Shown here: positions 18,010 to 27,466 of the stretch, piece after piece
Layout: each line of letters starts with the position of its first letter
Position numbering within the stretch: the stretch's first letter is position 1
Assembly: GCA_009993955.1 (NCBI GenBank)
Contig: JAACSL010000023.1
Coordinates: 1 to 64,000 of the forward strand
DNA from: Paraglaciecola sp.
GTDB lineage: Bacteria > Pseudomonadota > Gammaproteobacteria > Enterobacterales > Alteromonadaceae
Direction: 5' to 3'
Length of the DNA: 64,000 nt
Translations under genes and position numbers: made by a program
The notes under the pieces: generated by a model
What the model saw: only the letters and a program-made list of their open reading frames with translations
Databases searched by the model: none
Told to the model about the DNA's origin: nothing

Positions 18010-19135
18010 ATTTAGTTTGCTGGGCTGTGGAATGGCCTTGACGTGGCTGATGCAAAGCCATGCCGCAGTGCTGCCCCAAGAGCGGGCTGACGCCATGTAC
18101 CATTCCTACAGCGGCGGTGGTGTATCCATTGATGGGCCATCCATCTTGTTGCGTAAACAGATCGGAAACAGTGTGTCGGTGAGTGCCAATTATTATGTGG
18201 ATACCATTTCAGGGGCGTCCATTGATGTCTTGGCTACCGCCAGTCCTTATGCTGAAAAACGCACCGAGCATACTGTTGGCCTAGACTACGTGCGCAATAA
18301 AACGTTAATGAATGTGAGCTATACCAGTAGCGACGAAAATGACTTTAATGCCACCACCTATTCCCTTGGCGTGAGCCAAGATTTTTTTGGTGATCTCACC
18401 ACCCTTAGTCTTGGTTACTCCAAAGGCAGTGATGAGGTGGGCAAACGTGGCGACGAGAGTTTTTCTGAACAAGCTGAACGGCATAATTATCGTTTGGGTT
18501 TAACTCAAGTGATCAGCAAAAACTTTATTGTGGGTTTAAGCTTGGAAAACATTGCTGATCAGGGTTATCTGAACAATCCCTATCGGGCGGTGCGATTTTT
18601 AGAACCTGAGAGTGAACGCGGTTTTCGTTATGAAACCGAGGCCTATCCTAACACACGGACCAGCAATGCTGCGGCCTTAACTGCCAACTATTATTTGCCG
18701 TATCGAGCATCAATTTATGCAGAAGCCCGGCTGTTTAGCGATACTTGGGGAATAGAGGCTGATACCTATAAAGTCGGCTACATTCATACCTTTGGTGATG
18801 ATTGGATTGTAGAACTGCGGGCTCGCCATTACAGCCAAAGTAAAGCTGACTTCTATCAAGACCTCTATCAGCGCAGTGAAGAATTTAACTTCCGGGCTCG
18901 AGATAAAGAGATGAGCACCTTCAGTAATTTGTCATTGGGCTTCAGTGTATCTTATGAGCTGCGCTTTTCTGCCAGCGCTTGGTTGAAGAAAAGTAGCATC
19001 AATCTTGATTTCGACCATGTGGCTTTTGATTACCAAGACTTTCGTAATGTCTTGGCAGATGCCCCCGTGGGGGATGAACCGTTTTATGCATTCTCAGCCA
19101 ATATTACCCGTTTATATCTGTCGGTTTTTTATTAA
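17996..19135 (+). CDS. DUF3570 outer-membrane protein
   Basis: A predicted barrel protein of about 380 residues typical of DUF3570: YHSYSGGGVSIDGPSILLRKQIGNSVSVS after the signal, then many amphipathic strands and a terminal LYLSVFY. I prefer the GTG at 17996 because GGAGG lies five bases upstream and the resulting N-terminus (VAVTRFSLLGCGMALTWLMQSHA) is a proper signal peptide. The ORF-track ATG at 17966 is the alternative. The gene overlaps DUF4266, as in other bacteria where the two are paired. Its role is unknown; an outer-membrane location is well supported by the sequence pattern. Confidence 0.85.
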   Translation: MAVTRFSLLGCGMALTWLMQSHAAVLPQERADAMYHSYSGGGVSIDGPSILLRKQIGNSVSVSANYYVDTISGASIDVLATASPYAEKRTEHTVGLDYVRNKTLMNVSYTSSDENDFNATTYSLGVSQDFFGDLTTLSLGYSKGSDEVGKRGDESFSEQAERHNYRLGLTQVISKNFIVGLSLENIADQGYLNNPYRAVRFLEPESERGFRYETEAYPNTRTSNAAALTANYYLPYRASIYAEARLFSDTWGIEADTYKVGYIHTFGDDWIVELRARHYSQSKADFYQDLYQRSEEFNFRARDKEMSTFSNLSLGFSVSYELRFSASAWLKKSSINLDFDHVAFDYQDFRNVLADAPVGDEPFYAFSANITRLYLSVFY

Positions 19136-19186
19136 GACTGCACTGCTATGCATACTTCACAGCCTAATAAGGGTGGCCTGCACAAC

Positions 19187-19789
19187 ATGAACATAAAAAC
19201 GATGACCAAGAACACGATGAGCAAGCAGACTAAAACGCGCAACATGACAGCGACATGGGTGTTACTGACCGTATTACTCAGTCAGCTTTTGTTGAGTGGT
19301 GCCCAGGCCCAGCAACTTGATGCCCCAAAAGCAGATGAGGCCGATGATAATCAACTGGCCAGCCAACTGCAGCAATTGAAAAAAGAGGTGATTGCCCTCA
19401 ATCGCGATTTATTTATTTTGGAAGAAGACTTGTTGTTTCCTTCAAGCACACAAGTCGTGGTGTTTTTGGCTGTGGACGTGGGGGATTATTTTAAACTCGA
19501 CGCCGTTGAGTTGAAAATTGATGAGCAGACGGTGAGCCATTATTTGTATACCGAAAAGCAACAGCTGGCCTTAGCAAAAGGGGGAGTACAAAAACTCCAT
19601 CTCGCCAATTTACCTCAAGGTAAACATGAACTTACCGCGTTTTTTATCGGTGTGGGCCCTCACGATCGAGAATACAAACGTGCCACCACCTTGAGCTTTG
19701 AAAAGGGCAGCGATGCAAAGATGTTAGAGCTCAGGATCACTGACACTACTGCCACCCAACAACCAGAGTTTACGGTTGTCGAGTTATAA
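19187..19789 (+). CDS. Periplasmic protein with short coiled coil, unknown
   Basis: About 200 residues from the ATG at 19187, which has AAGGGTGG ten bases upstream; several other in-frame ATGs make the start uncertain. A signal peptide (WVLLTVLLSQLLLSGAQAQ) is followed by a charged region and a short heptad-like helix (LASQLQQLKKEVIALNRDLFILEEDLL). A beta-rich domain with VVVFLAVDVGDYFKLDAVELKI and LPQGKHELTAFF looks like an Ig/PEGA-like fold. I do not recognise a named family. It directly precedes the TPR protein with a one-base gap, so it probably belongs to the trans-envelope module. Confidence 0.7.
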   Translation: MNIKTMTKNTMSKQTKTRNMTATWVLLTVLLSQLLLSGAQAQQLDAPKADEADDNQLASQLQQLKKEVIALNRDLFILEEDLLFPSSTQVVVFLAVDVGDYFKLDAVELKIDEQTVSHYLYTEKQQLALAKGGVQKLHLANLPQGKHELTAFFIGVGPHDREYKRATTLSFEKGSDAKMLELRITDTTATQQPEFTVVEL

Positions 19790-19790
19790 A

Positions 19791-21986
19791 ATGAGGTGTC
19801 TCGCTCAGCGCTATTTGCACAAACTATGGCCAAACATACTGCGCGGTGTGGTTATGGCGTTGCTGAGCCTTGGTCTGTGCCACGCCCAACAAGCGTCTGT
19901 ATCATCAGTAAACACAGACCCTAAACAAGTGGTAGTCGAAAAATATTATCAGCAGGCACTCTACGCGTATTTTCAAGGCGATTTTGCCCAAGCCTTGTTG
20001 TACCTTGCCTTGTTAGAGCAGACTACACCCCAAGCCCTCACCTTAGTGCCCACTTATCTGCGCAACGAAGCACTCGAACCACTGTTACTCAAGGGCGCCA
20101 TCAGTTTGGCCTATGGTTTAGAGGATCAGGCCGCGGCTATTTTTCAGCAAAGTCTGCAGCAATATTCCGACTCCGAAAAACGCACATTTGCTTGGTTTTT
20201 ACTGGGCCAGACTTATTATCAGCAAGGGCGTTTTGAGCAAGCCCAACAGGCATTTTTAGCTATAACAGCAGATGACAGTCTCGTTTATCTTGATCAAACA
20301 AGTCGTGACACGCTGCTGTATTCCCAAGCCCAATTGGCCGCATATTTTGGCACTGAAGAACCGGGGGCTTGGCTTAGCAAGTTATCTGCAGACTCCATTT
20401 ATTTGCCGTATCTGCAATACAATCAGGCCTTGGTTTTGTTGCAACAGGGTAAAAGTCAGGAAGCCATTACGCAGTTGCGTCAACTGGCCGAGCCTCAGCA
20501 ATCGAGTTTTGGCGCATTGGTCGATGGTTGGCTCAGCCCTTTGTGGCAGGCCGATGAGCAACGTGATGGCGACACAACGTTGTCACAAGACGAAGAACGT
20601 CGAGGGTTGCGGGATAGAGCAAATCTCAGTCTAGGTTATGTGCTTCTGCAACAAAATCAAGCACCAGAAGCCTACCGAGTATTTGCCAAGGTGCGTCGCG
20701 CCGGACTCGACGGTGATGCTGCCTTACTCGGTTATGGCTGGGCGGCGGCAAAAAATGATGAATTACAAACCGCGTTGGGCATTTGGCAGGCATTGATGCA
20801 GTTGCCCTATGATTCAAGTTTTAGCCTCGAAGCGTATTTAGCGTCGGCCTATGCCTACGAACAAGCCTTTGCCCCTAAACAAGCCGTGCAGGTGCTTGAT
20901 CAAGGTGTGAAACGTTTTAATTCGGCCTTGCAGCAAATACAGCTTGCCAAACAGCAGGTGCAAAAACCTGCATTTATCGTTGCTTTGGCCAATCACATTG
21001 ACGCCCAACGTATGGACGTCCCACCTACTGACGCCCAACGTAGTGAGGTGCAACCACCTGGCTCAGCTAAAACAGGGTTTACTCAGTATGCTGCGCAGCC
21101 AGCAACAACCATACTCAGTCGTGTGGTAGATGCTGTGGTATTAAGCAATGACTTTCGTCAAAAGTTAGATGCAGTAAAACAAAGTGTGCGGATTCAACAA
21201 CAACTTGAGGAATGGCAACAACGCTTAGTCAGTTACCACGTGATGCTGGATGAACGTCAAGCAGCACGCCAAGCAGAGGCAAAAAACATGTTGCAAGACC
21301 GTATTTTTGATCGATTGCCCGCCCTGCAAGCAAAGCGTGATGAACTGAAGCAACAACTTGAAGACAGCAGGTCGCAAAACAGCAGTGTCAGCTTAATGTC
21401 CCCTGAATTTCAGGCGTGGCAACAACGACTAACAGGTGCCAAGCTAACACTGCAAAGAATTCAAAGCCGTCGACAAGCCCTGAACCAAGCACCACTTGAT
21501 GAAGCGTATCAACAACGCTTAGCGCGTATCGAAGGTGTATTAAGTTGGCAAGCGAGTGAGGCTTATCCAGTGAAATACTGGCAAACTCAGCGCCTGCTTA
21601 ACGACGTGGATGACGCCTTATATGAGGCATCAGCGCAACAACAAGATTTACTGAGCGTGATTAATCAGCGCCCGGATTATAGCGCGCAGCGCAACCGAAT
21701 AGAGGGGTTGCAACAGCGAATTGCGCAACAGCAAACCACCACCACCAGTATCCAAAACACCTTGCGTGCTGAACTAACCAAAGCCTTGCACAGCGCTTTG
21801 CAGGAGCAACAAGCTGCGATTGAGGATTATCGAATTCAGGCGCAATTAGCCATGGTGCGTTTACAAGATCAAGCTTTGCAGCAAAATCAACATTCTACCT
21901 TACCTGCTGTGCCCTCAGCTGACATTGGTCGTCCGCCGATGCTGGGATCAGGTCAAAACGAAGTGCAAAGGCAAGACCAACGATGA
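19791..21986 (+). CDS. Exported TPR and coiled-coil protein
   Basis: A protein of 731 residues from the ATG one base after the previous stop. The signal is GVVMALLSLGLCHAQQ. Residues 40-370 hold TPR-like helical pairs (YYQQALYAYFQGDFAQALLYLALLEQ; FAWFLLGQTYYQQGRFEQAQQAF). The C-terminal third is a long Gln-rich coiled coil (LPALQAKRDELKQQLEDSRSQN). A 10-residue imperfect repeat, DAQRMDVPPT/DAQRSEVQPP, lies between the two parts. Such periplasmic TPR scaffolds are a component class of Glt-like machines. The stop overlaps the next ATG (ATGA), implying translational coupling to the TPR lipoprotein. Confidence 0.8.
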   Translation: MRCLAQRYLHKLWPNILRGVVMALLSLGLCHAQQASVSSVNTDPKQVVVEKYYQQALYAYFQGDFAQALLYLALLEQTTPQALTLVPTYLRNEALEPLLLKGAISLAYGLEDQAAAIFQQSLQQYSDSEKRTFAWFLLGQTYYQQGRFEQAQQAFLAITADDSLVYLDQTSRDTLLYSQAQLAAYFGTEEPGAWLSKLSADSIYLPYLQYNQALVLLQQGKSQEAITQLRQLAEPQQSSFGALVDGWLSPLWQADEQRDGDTTLSQDEERRGLRDRANLSLGYVLLQQNQAPEAYRVFAKVRRAGLDGDAALLGYGWAAAKNDELQTALGIWQALMQLPYDSSFSLEAYLASAYAYEQAFAPKQAVQVLDQGVKRFNSALQQIQLAKQQVQKPAFIVALANHIDAQRMDVPPTDAQRSEVQPPGSAKTGFTQYAAQPATTILSRVVDAVVLSNDFRQKLDAVKQSVRIQQQLEEWQQRLVSYHVMLDERQAARQAEAKNMLQDRIFDRLPALQAKRDELKQQLEDSRSQNSSVSLMSPEFQAWQQRLTGAKLTLQRIQSRRQALNQAPLDEAYQQRLARIEGVLSWQASEAYPVKYWQTQRLLNDVDDALYEASAQQQDLLSVINQRPDYSAQRNRIEGLQQRIAQQQTTTTSIQNTLRAELTKALHSALQEQQAAIEDYRIQAQLAMVRLQDQALQQNQHSTLPAVPSADIGRPPMLGSGQNEVQRQDQR

Positions 21987-24900
21987 TGCTAAGAATGAAT
22001 AAACATCTGGTTTTGCTCAGTCTGTTGCTTACCACAGGCTGCTCGTTGTATGACACACCAGAGCCAACACCTAGGCAAGTTGGCATAAGTGCAGAGACCT
22101 TGGGGGATCAGTACTTCCCGCCCCAAGCCTTAGATAACCAGATTTTGGCCAAACCAGCACTAGAAGATTTGCGCCAAGCTTATGCTGATTTGTTGCCCTT
22201 GGTGACTAATGTCGAGATCCGCAAAGCCGTGCAGTTACGCCTAGCCGATCTCAGTGCAGTGTTGGCTGAACAACAATTAGAAAGCGGTATTGTAGCGCCA
22301 CAACAAGGTGTGTTAAGTTCGGCGATAGCACAATATCAAAATCTGCTAAATCAAGCGCTGCCGCCCAGTAATCATATGGAGATTCTGTATCAGCTGGCCA
22401 AAGCCTACGATCAACAAGGTCAGCCAGAAAAAAGTAAAGCCACCCTGGAAGCCTTGTTAACTCAGTACCCGCAAAATCCCTATCTGTCAGAAGCCAATTT
22501 CCGTTTAGGGGAAGAAGCGTTTAGTCGCGGTAATTATCCAGCGGCTATTAAAGCCTACACTACGGTAGTCGATGAAGGTGCACAAAGTGCCTATTTTCCC
22601 ACATCAGCGTATATGCTGGGCTGGAGCTATTTTAAATTGTCACGTTATGCCGACGCCCTGCGTGCTTTCACGTTATTGTTAGACAATAGCCTACCCAACG
22701 ACATTATTGCCCAGCCCTTTTTTACGCAGGTGGATAGCCAGGCGCAAATCGATGCCCTTGGCGTTGGCGACAAACGCTTGGTGAACGATACCTTGCGAGT
22801 CATGAGTTTGATTTTTTCATACCGTGAGGGGCAATACGAGCAGGCTGCAGATAGTTTAATGGCGCATTTTGCCGAGGTTGGCCCCCGCCATTATGAATAT
22901 GTGTTGTACAACCAACTGGCGCAACTTTATCTCAACCAAAGGCGGTTTCGTGAAGGGGCGCAAGTTTATCAACGCTTTGCCCAAACTCATGAGCAGCATT
23001 TTCAAGCCGCGATCTTTGCGGTTAAAGAAATCGACGCCTACATCTTGGGTAAATTCCCCAGTCTGGTACTGCCAGCTAAACAGCAATTTGTTGAACGCTA
23101 CGGCATGCAAGGTGATTTGTGGGGGCAGTGGGGGATTGTGCAACAAGAGTTAGTTGGGCCATTTTTAAATCAATATTTACAAGAACTTGCCCAATTCGAA
23201 CATAGCCGAGCTCAACTGCTGAGCAATAAAGCCACAGCGCAAGTTGATGGGGGACAAACCAAGCAGCAAAGTGAAGCGGTGCAGTTAAGGTTTAAGCCAG
23301 ATGAGCCTGCCTTGACATCAACAGAATTGCAACAACAGGCTAGGCTTGCCTATTTGCAAGCTGCCAAGTGGTACCGTGAATTTTTAGCCACCTTTAGTGA
23401 TGACTCACTCGCCCCGCAAACCTTGTATAACATGGCTGAGGCTTTATTTTCAGCCGGTCAATATGCACAGGCCATCACCGCTTTTGAAGACTATGCCTAT
23501 GGTCAAGACCAGCATCAAGCCCTGAGCCCTGTGCCAAAACACTCATCCTCTTTGCCGCCACCCACACCACCGGTACCCAAGGCAGAGGCAGGCTACGCGG
23601 CCATTTTGGTGTACCGAGATATTCAAATACACGGCGAACCCAACGCGGCCCTCAGCCAAGAGCAGTGGCTAGATTTGCAAATTGTCAGTCAATTACGTTT
23701 TGTGCAACATTTTCCTGAGGATGACCGTGCCTTGGACGTGTTATATGTCAGTATGCAGCAACTGTTTGATTTAGAACGTTATTTGCCAGCGATTGACCTT
23801 GCCCAGCAGGTACAAAGTTGGCAACCCGCGATAGATGCCAAACAACGTTTGGCGAGCCAGTTAGTGATTGCCCATAGTCAATTTGCATTGGCCGATTATG
23901 CTGGCGCTGAAAGCAGCTATCAGCAAGCCTTACTGTTACTTACGGCCAATGATCCAAGACATGCCGACCTCAGTGAGAGCCTAGCGGCGAGCATCTATAA
24001 ACAAGCAGAATTGAACGTTGAACAGCATTATTTGCCCTTAGCTGTGAATGATTTTTTGCGTGTCATCGCCAGTGCCCCAGACAGTGCAATTCGTATTAAC
24101 GCCCAATATGATGCCGCTACCTATCTACTTGAGATGCAAGAATGGCAGCAGGCCATAGAATTGCTTGAAGACTTTCGCCAGCGTTTTCCTCAGCATCCTT
24201 TGCAAGGTGAGCTGGCTGAAAAACTGATCGTCGCCTATCAGCAAAATCAAAATTGGCAGCAAGCAGCAGATGAGCTATTTAGCTTGTGGCAAAGTCAGCC
24301 AAGCAGCACGCAAGGCCAACAAGCGCTGTATGTGGCGGCTCAGTATTATTACAAAATTGGCCAAACCCAACAGGCGCTGGAAGCATTCCGGCACTACGCT
24401 CATGCCTATCCCCAGCCTTTAGCAGAGGCGAACGAAGCACGTTTTGTGCTCAGTGAAATTTATTTGCAGCGCAAGCAAGGTGAGAATCGCCGTTTTTGGT
24501 TGAAGAAAATCATCGCCGCAGACCAACAAGCGGCAGCGGATGTTAATATTGGGCGCAGCGATCGTTCGCGTTTTTTAGCCGCCATGAGTAGCTTGGTGTT
24601 GGCGCAAGATAAGGTGGCCGAATTCAAACAGATTCAATTAACCCTGCCTTTAAAAACCAGTCTCGCTAACAAGAAGCAGGCCTTGAATGACAGCATGGCT
24701 GCCTTACAACGCACTTTGGATTATCAGGTGGTCGATTTTAGTACGGCCGCCCATTACTACATGGCGGATTTGTATGCGCAGTTGGCCAAGGATTTGTTGG
24801 CCTCCAGTAAACCGAAAAATTTAAATGCCCTAGAGTTAGAACAATACGACTTATTGCTTGAGGAGCAGGCATTTCCCTTTGAGGAACAAGCCATTACTCT

Positions 24901-25042
24901 GCATGAATCTAATGTCCAGCGAGCATGGCGCGGTGTCTATGACGATTGGGTGAAGTTGAGTTTCGCGGCCTTACAACAATTATTACCCGCCCGCTATAAC
25001 AAACAAGAACGATTATTGGAGACTCACCTTGAACTGCGTTAA
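21983..25042 (+). CDS. Large TPR lipoprotein
   Basis: A 1019-residue lipoprotein: VLLSLLLTTGCSLYD has a clear lipobox with the cysteine at about residue 20. The mature protein is almost entirely TPR-like (LYQLAKAYDQQGQPEKSKATLEALLTQYP; NPYLSEANFRLGEEAFSRGNYPAAIKAYT; LYNMAEALFSAGQYAQAITAFEDYAYG). A Pro-rich linker of about 20 residues near position 525 separates two TPR arrays. The lack of Asp after the cysteine suggests outer-membrane sorting. It would extend into the periplasm as a scaffold between the barrels and the inner-membrane motor, comparable to TPR lipoproteins of Glt systems; this comparison is inference. Confidence 0.85.
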   Translation: MMLRMNKHLVLLSLLLTTGCSLYDTPEPTPRQVGISAETLGDQYFPPQALDNQILAKPALEDLRQAYADLLPLVTNVEIRKAVQLRLADLSAVLAEQQLESGIVAPQQGVLSSAIAQYQNLLNQALPPSNHMEILYQLAKAYDQQGQPEKSKATLEALLTQYPQNPYLSEANFRLGEEAFSRGNYPAAIKAYTTVVDEGAQSAYFPTSAYMLGWSYFKLSRYADALRAFTLLLDNSLPNDIIAQPFFTQVDSQAQIDALGVGDKRLVNDTLRVMSLIFSYREGQYEQAADSLMAHFAEVGPRHYEYVLYNQLAQLYLNQRRFREGAQVYQRFAQTHEQHFQAAIFAVKEIDAYILGKFPSLVLPAKQQFVERYGMQGDLWGQWGIVQQELVGPFLNQYLQELAQFEHSRAQLLSNKATAQVDGGQTKQQSEAVQLRFKPDEPALTSTELQQQARLAYLQAAKWYREFLATFSDDSLAPQTLYNMAEALFSAGQYAQAITAFEDYAYGQDQHQALSPVPKHSSSLPPPTPPVPKAEAGYAAILVYRDIQIHGEPNAALSQEQWLDLQIVSQLRFVQHFPEDDRALDVLYVSMQQLFDLERYLPAIDLAQQVQSWQPAIDAKQRLASQLVIAHSQFALADYAGAESSYQQALLLLTANDPRHADLSESLAASIYKQAELNVEQHYLPLAVNDFLRVIASAPDSAIRINAQYDAATYLLEMQEWQQAIELLEDFRQRFPQHPLQGELAEKLIVAYQQNQNWQQAADELFSLWQSQPSSTQGQQALYVAAQYYYKIGQTQQALEAFRHYAHAYPQPLAEANEARFVLSEIYLQRKQGENRRFWLKKIIAADQQAAADVNIGRSDRSRFLAAMSSLVLAQDKVAEFKQIQLTLPLKTSLANKKQALNDSMAALQRTLDYQVVDFSTAAHYYMADLYAQLAKDLLASSKPKNLNALELEQYDLLLEEQAFPFEEQAITLHESNVQRAWRGVYDDWVKLSFAALQQLLPARYNKQERLLETHLELR

Positions 25043-25814
25043 GGCGATGCCAAACAGCAAAGCACTCCTGCTGGTATGGATCAGTGTGGCCACCAGTAGC
25101 TGTAGTTTATTGCCCACAGAGGCAGATTCTGTGGCAACTGAACAGGTCGGCAAAAATAAGGTTGAGCTCAACCAAAGTACCTCTGCGCCAGTCGACCCAC
25201 TGACCCAGCAAGTCTTGGTCTTGCAAGCTCAGCCAAATCGCTATTTACAAAATCCCGCCATGCAAACGCTGAGTGACAATGATGCAACGCGCTACCAACA
25301 GGCCATCGCCTTGCAAAAACAGGGTGATAACACTAAAGCCAAAACGATCTTGCTGGCACTTAGCCAAAGCTATCCACAGTTGTCGGGACTTTGGTTGCAG
25401 CTTGCCCAGCTTGTGGGGCCGGGTGAAGACAGCCAACAACAGCGTTATTTACTGAATGCCGTCGAGGCAAACCCAAACAATTATTTTGCCCATAATCGTT
25501 TGGCTTGGTATTGGCGTCAGCATGGTGAATTTAGCCAAGCACTCAAACACTATGAACTGGCCTTGACAGCTTATCCGGCTTTCGCTGAAACTCACTTAAA
25601 TAAAGCGATACTCAACGATCTCTATCTCGGTAATAAACAAGCGGCATTGCAAGGTTATCTGTTATACCAAGCCTTAGTTAGCCAAACAGGTGAACCTGCA
25701 GATAAACAAGTGGCGGGGTGGATTATTGATTTACAACGTCAATTACAAGCCCAGCAAGCTGAATTTAATCGTGTGTCCGGTTCGATCAAGGAGGCAAACA
25801 ATGAATCTAATTAA
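25029..25814 (+). CDS. TPR lipoprotein
   Basis: A 261-residue lipoprotein with signal LLLVWISVATSSCSLLPTEAD, cysteine at about residue 25. TPR-like helices follow (YQQAIALQKQGDNTKAKTILLALSQSYP; NYFAHNRLAWYWRQHGEFSQALKHYELALTAYP). The TTG at 25029 has GGAG seven bases upstream and overlaps the preceding gene by 14 bases. The ATG at 25047 is an alternative with AAGG very close, and both give a functional signal. Its size and architecture match small TPR lipoproteins accompanying TolQR-like motors. It is followed by the small exported protein whose ribosome binding site lies in its 3' end. Confidence 0.8.
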   Translation: MNCVKAMPNSKALLLVWISVATSSCSLLPTEADSVATEQVGKNKVELNQSTSAPVDPLTQQVLVLQAQPNRYLQNPAMQTLSDNDATRYQQAIALQKQGDNTKAKTILLALSQSYPQLSGLWLQLAQLVGPGEDSQQQRYLLNAVEANPNNYFAHNRLAWYWRQHGEFSQALKHYELALTAYPAFAETHLNKAILNDLYLGNKQAALQGYLLYQALVSQTGEPADKQVAGWIIDLQRQLQAQQAEFNRVSGSIKEANNESN

Positions 25815-26121
25815 GCTTCTGCCGTGGCTATTAAGCATAAGTAGTCTGGGCACCTTGGTGTTGGCTGAGGCTTTGGCTCAGGAAACCCCGGTGGTGATAA
25901 AACTGCAAGACACCATCCGTGGCGATCAGGAGCAACCCAAAGTCTTGAGTATCGTGCCATGGCAAACACCCAGTGTAAAACCACCCTTGCCCAGTCCGAT
26001 TCTTGAGCGGATCAACCTAAAGTTTGCGCCACTCGAACGTGCTGAATTTAGTCGAGAATTACAACAGCTAATTGAAAAAAAACCGGATGACAGTTATACG
26101 CAGCAAAGCGTAGTGCCGTGA
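25801..26121 (+). CDS. Small exported protein of the motor cluster
   Basis: The ATG at 25801 is chosen because AAGGAGG lies six bases upstream, inside the end of the preceding gene; the ORF-track start is spurious. The 106-residue product starts MNLIKLLPWLLSISSLGTLVLAEALAQE, a signal peptide. A Pro-rich mature region (VPWQTPSVKPPLPSPILERINLKFAPLER) and a charged tail follow. I do not recognise a family. Its position immediately before the ExbB-like gene suggests a periplasmic accessory factor of the motor. Confidence 0.75.
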   Translation: MNLIKLLPWLLSISSLGTLVLAEALAQETPVVIKLQDTIRGDQEQPKVLSIVPWQTPSVKPPLPSPILERINLKFAPLERAEFSRELQQLIEKKPDDSYTQQSVVP

Positions 26122-26197
26122 ACATATACCCAACTTGACCAAGCTAAACGGTATAGTACATCCATACCAATACGGGTGAAGACCCTAGGAGAGCAAA

Positions 26198-26863
26198 ATG
26201 TTAGATGTGATAGTGCGATTTTTTCAAGAAGGTGGAGCGTTTATGTTTCCCATTGCCATCGTGCTGGCCTTGGGGGTCGCTATTGCCATTGAGCGCTATA
26301 TTTTTCTGAGTTTAGCCAAACGAGAAAACAAAAACTCGTTTGCGCAAATCGAACCCTTATTAAACAAAAGTAATTATGCCGGCGTGGTCAACTTTGCCAG
26401 TGCCGACAAGGCACCCATTAGTCGCATGATTGGTGCAGGTATCGCCCGTTTAAACCAAAGCCAGCGCCGTGAAGACATTGAATATGCGATGGAAGAAGGT
26501 TTGATGGAAACGACCCCACGCCTAGAAAAACGCACGGCATATTTAGCTACCTTGGCCAATATTTCCACCCTGTTGGGTCTGTTGGGGACCATCATTGGTT
26601 TAATTGCTGCGTTCTCGGCAGTGGCCAGCGCCGATCCCTCAGAGAAGGCAAGTTTATTATCACAAAGTATTTCGGTGGCTATGAACACTACGGCCTTTGG
26701 CCTAATTGCCGCTATTCCTTTGTTGGCTTTTCATGCCGTCTTGCAAACCAAGACCACTGAAATCATCGACAGCATGGAAATGGCTGGGGTGAAATGTTTG
26801 AATTTGTTGATTGCTCGTCAGGATCTAACCACACATTCACGTGCCAGTGATCCACACGCCTAG
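26198..26863 (+). CDS. MotA/TolQ/ExbB-family proton channel protein
   Basis: A 221-residue inner-membrane protein with the three-helix TolQ/ExbB topology. Helix 1 is MFPIAIVLALGVAIAIERYIF, helix 2 ISTLLGLLGTIIGLIAAF and helix 3 MNTTAFGLIAAIPLLAFHAVL. The conserved LLGLLGTIIG and NTTAFGL motifs, with the pore-lining threonines, are present. With ExbD partners it forms a proton-driven motor. AGGAGAG lies seven bases before the ATG. A 76-base gap from the upstream gene is the largest in this half of the cluster and could hold a second promoter. Two ExbD genes and a TonB-like gene follow. Confidence 0.92.
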   Translation: MLDVIVRFFQEGGAFMFPIAIVLALGVAIAIERYIFLSLAKRENKNSFAQIEPLLNKSNYAGVVNFASADKAPISRMIGAGIARLNQSQRREDIEYAMEEGLMETTPRLEKRTAYLATLANISTLLGLLGTIIGLIAAFSAVASADPSEKASLLSQSISVAMNTTAFGLIAAIPLLAFHAVLQTKTTEIIDSMEMAGVKCLNLLIARQDLTTHSRASDPHA

Positions 26864-26890
26864 TCAAGCGAAACAAAGCCGGAGCAGAAA

Positions 26891-27457
26891 ATGGCCAGAG
26901 CTAGCCTGGGACGCAAAAAACTGAAAAAAAGTGATGCTGAGTTAGACATTACCTCCTTCATGAATCTGATGATCGTGTTGGTACCCGTGTTGTTGATGAT
27001 GATGGTGTTTTCACGCATTACGGTCTTGGATCTGAGCTTGCCAGAACTGGGTGAGGCCAGTTCACAGCCTGTTGACGTCAAAGATCAGCGCCTCGAGTTA
27101 GTGGTCAGAGCCGAGAATATTGCCGTGTATTATCCTCAGGGGTATTTGGTAAAAGACATTCCATTGGCCGCAAGGAGCTATGATTACAAGGCGCTGCAAA
27201 CCATTCTTATTCAGATCAAACAGACCCTCTTACAGCAAAATATTGAAAAACGTGCGGCTACGCTGTTGCTCGAAGAAAACATTCCCTATCAAGTGATTGT
27301 GGCCTTGATGGATACCACACGCTCGTATCAAGATGTATTGATAGCAAGCGTGGTAGACGCTGAATTGTTCCCAGAAATATCCCTCGGCGATGCGCCCAGC
27401 GTGGATGCGCCCAGCGTGGATGCGCCCAGCGTGTTGACGCCCACAGGCAATAATTAG
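26891..27457 (+). CDS. ExbD/TolR-like protein lacking the membrane aspartate
   Basis: A 188-residue protein with one N-terminal membrane helix and a periplasmic domain, as in ExbD/TolR. In ExbD the helix contains a proton-relay Asp (T-P-F-x-D-V). Here the equivalent stretch reads DITSFMNLMIVLVPVLL, with Asn in that position, although an Asp lies five residues earlier. The C-terminus ends in three copies of DAPSV. GGAGCAGAAA precedes the ATG. Paired with a second ExbD that keeps the Asp, it may play a structural rather than proton-conducting role. Confidence 0.85.
   Translation: MARASLGRKKLKKSDAELDITSFMNLMIVLVPVLLMMMVFSRITVLDLSLPELGEASSQPVDVKDQRLELVVRAENIAVYYPQGYLVKDIPLAARSYDYKALQTILIQIKQTLLQQNIEKRAATLLLEENIPYQVIVALMDTTRSYQDVLIASVVDAELFPEISLGDAPSVDAPSVDAPSVLTPTGNN
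27389..27433 (+). repeat. 15-bp tandem repeat, three copies
   Basis: Three perfect copies of GATGCGCCCAGCGTG at the 3' end of the first ExbD gene, encoding (DAPSV)3 just before the stop. The unit is a multiple of three, so copy-number change would alter tail length without shifting the frame. Confidence 0.95.
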
Positions 27458-27466
27458 GATGATGCG

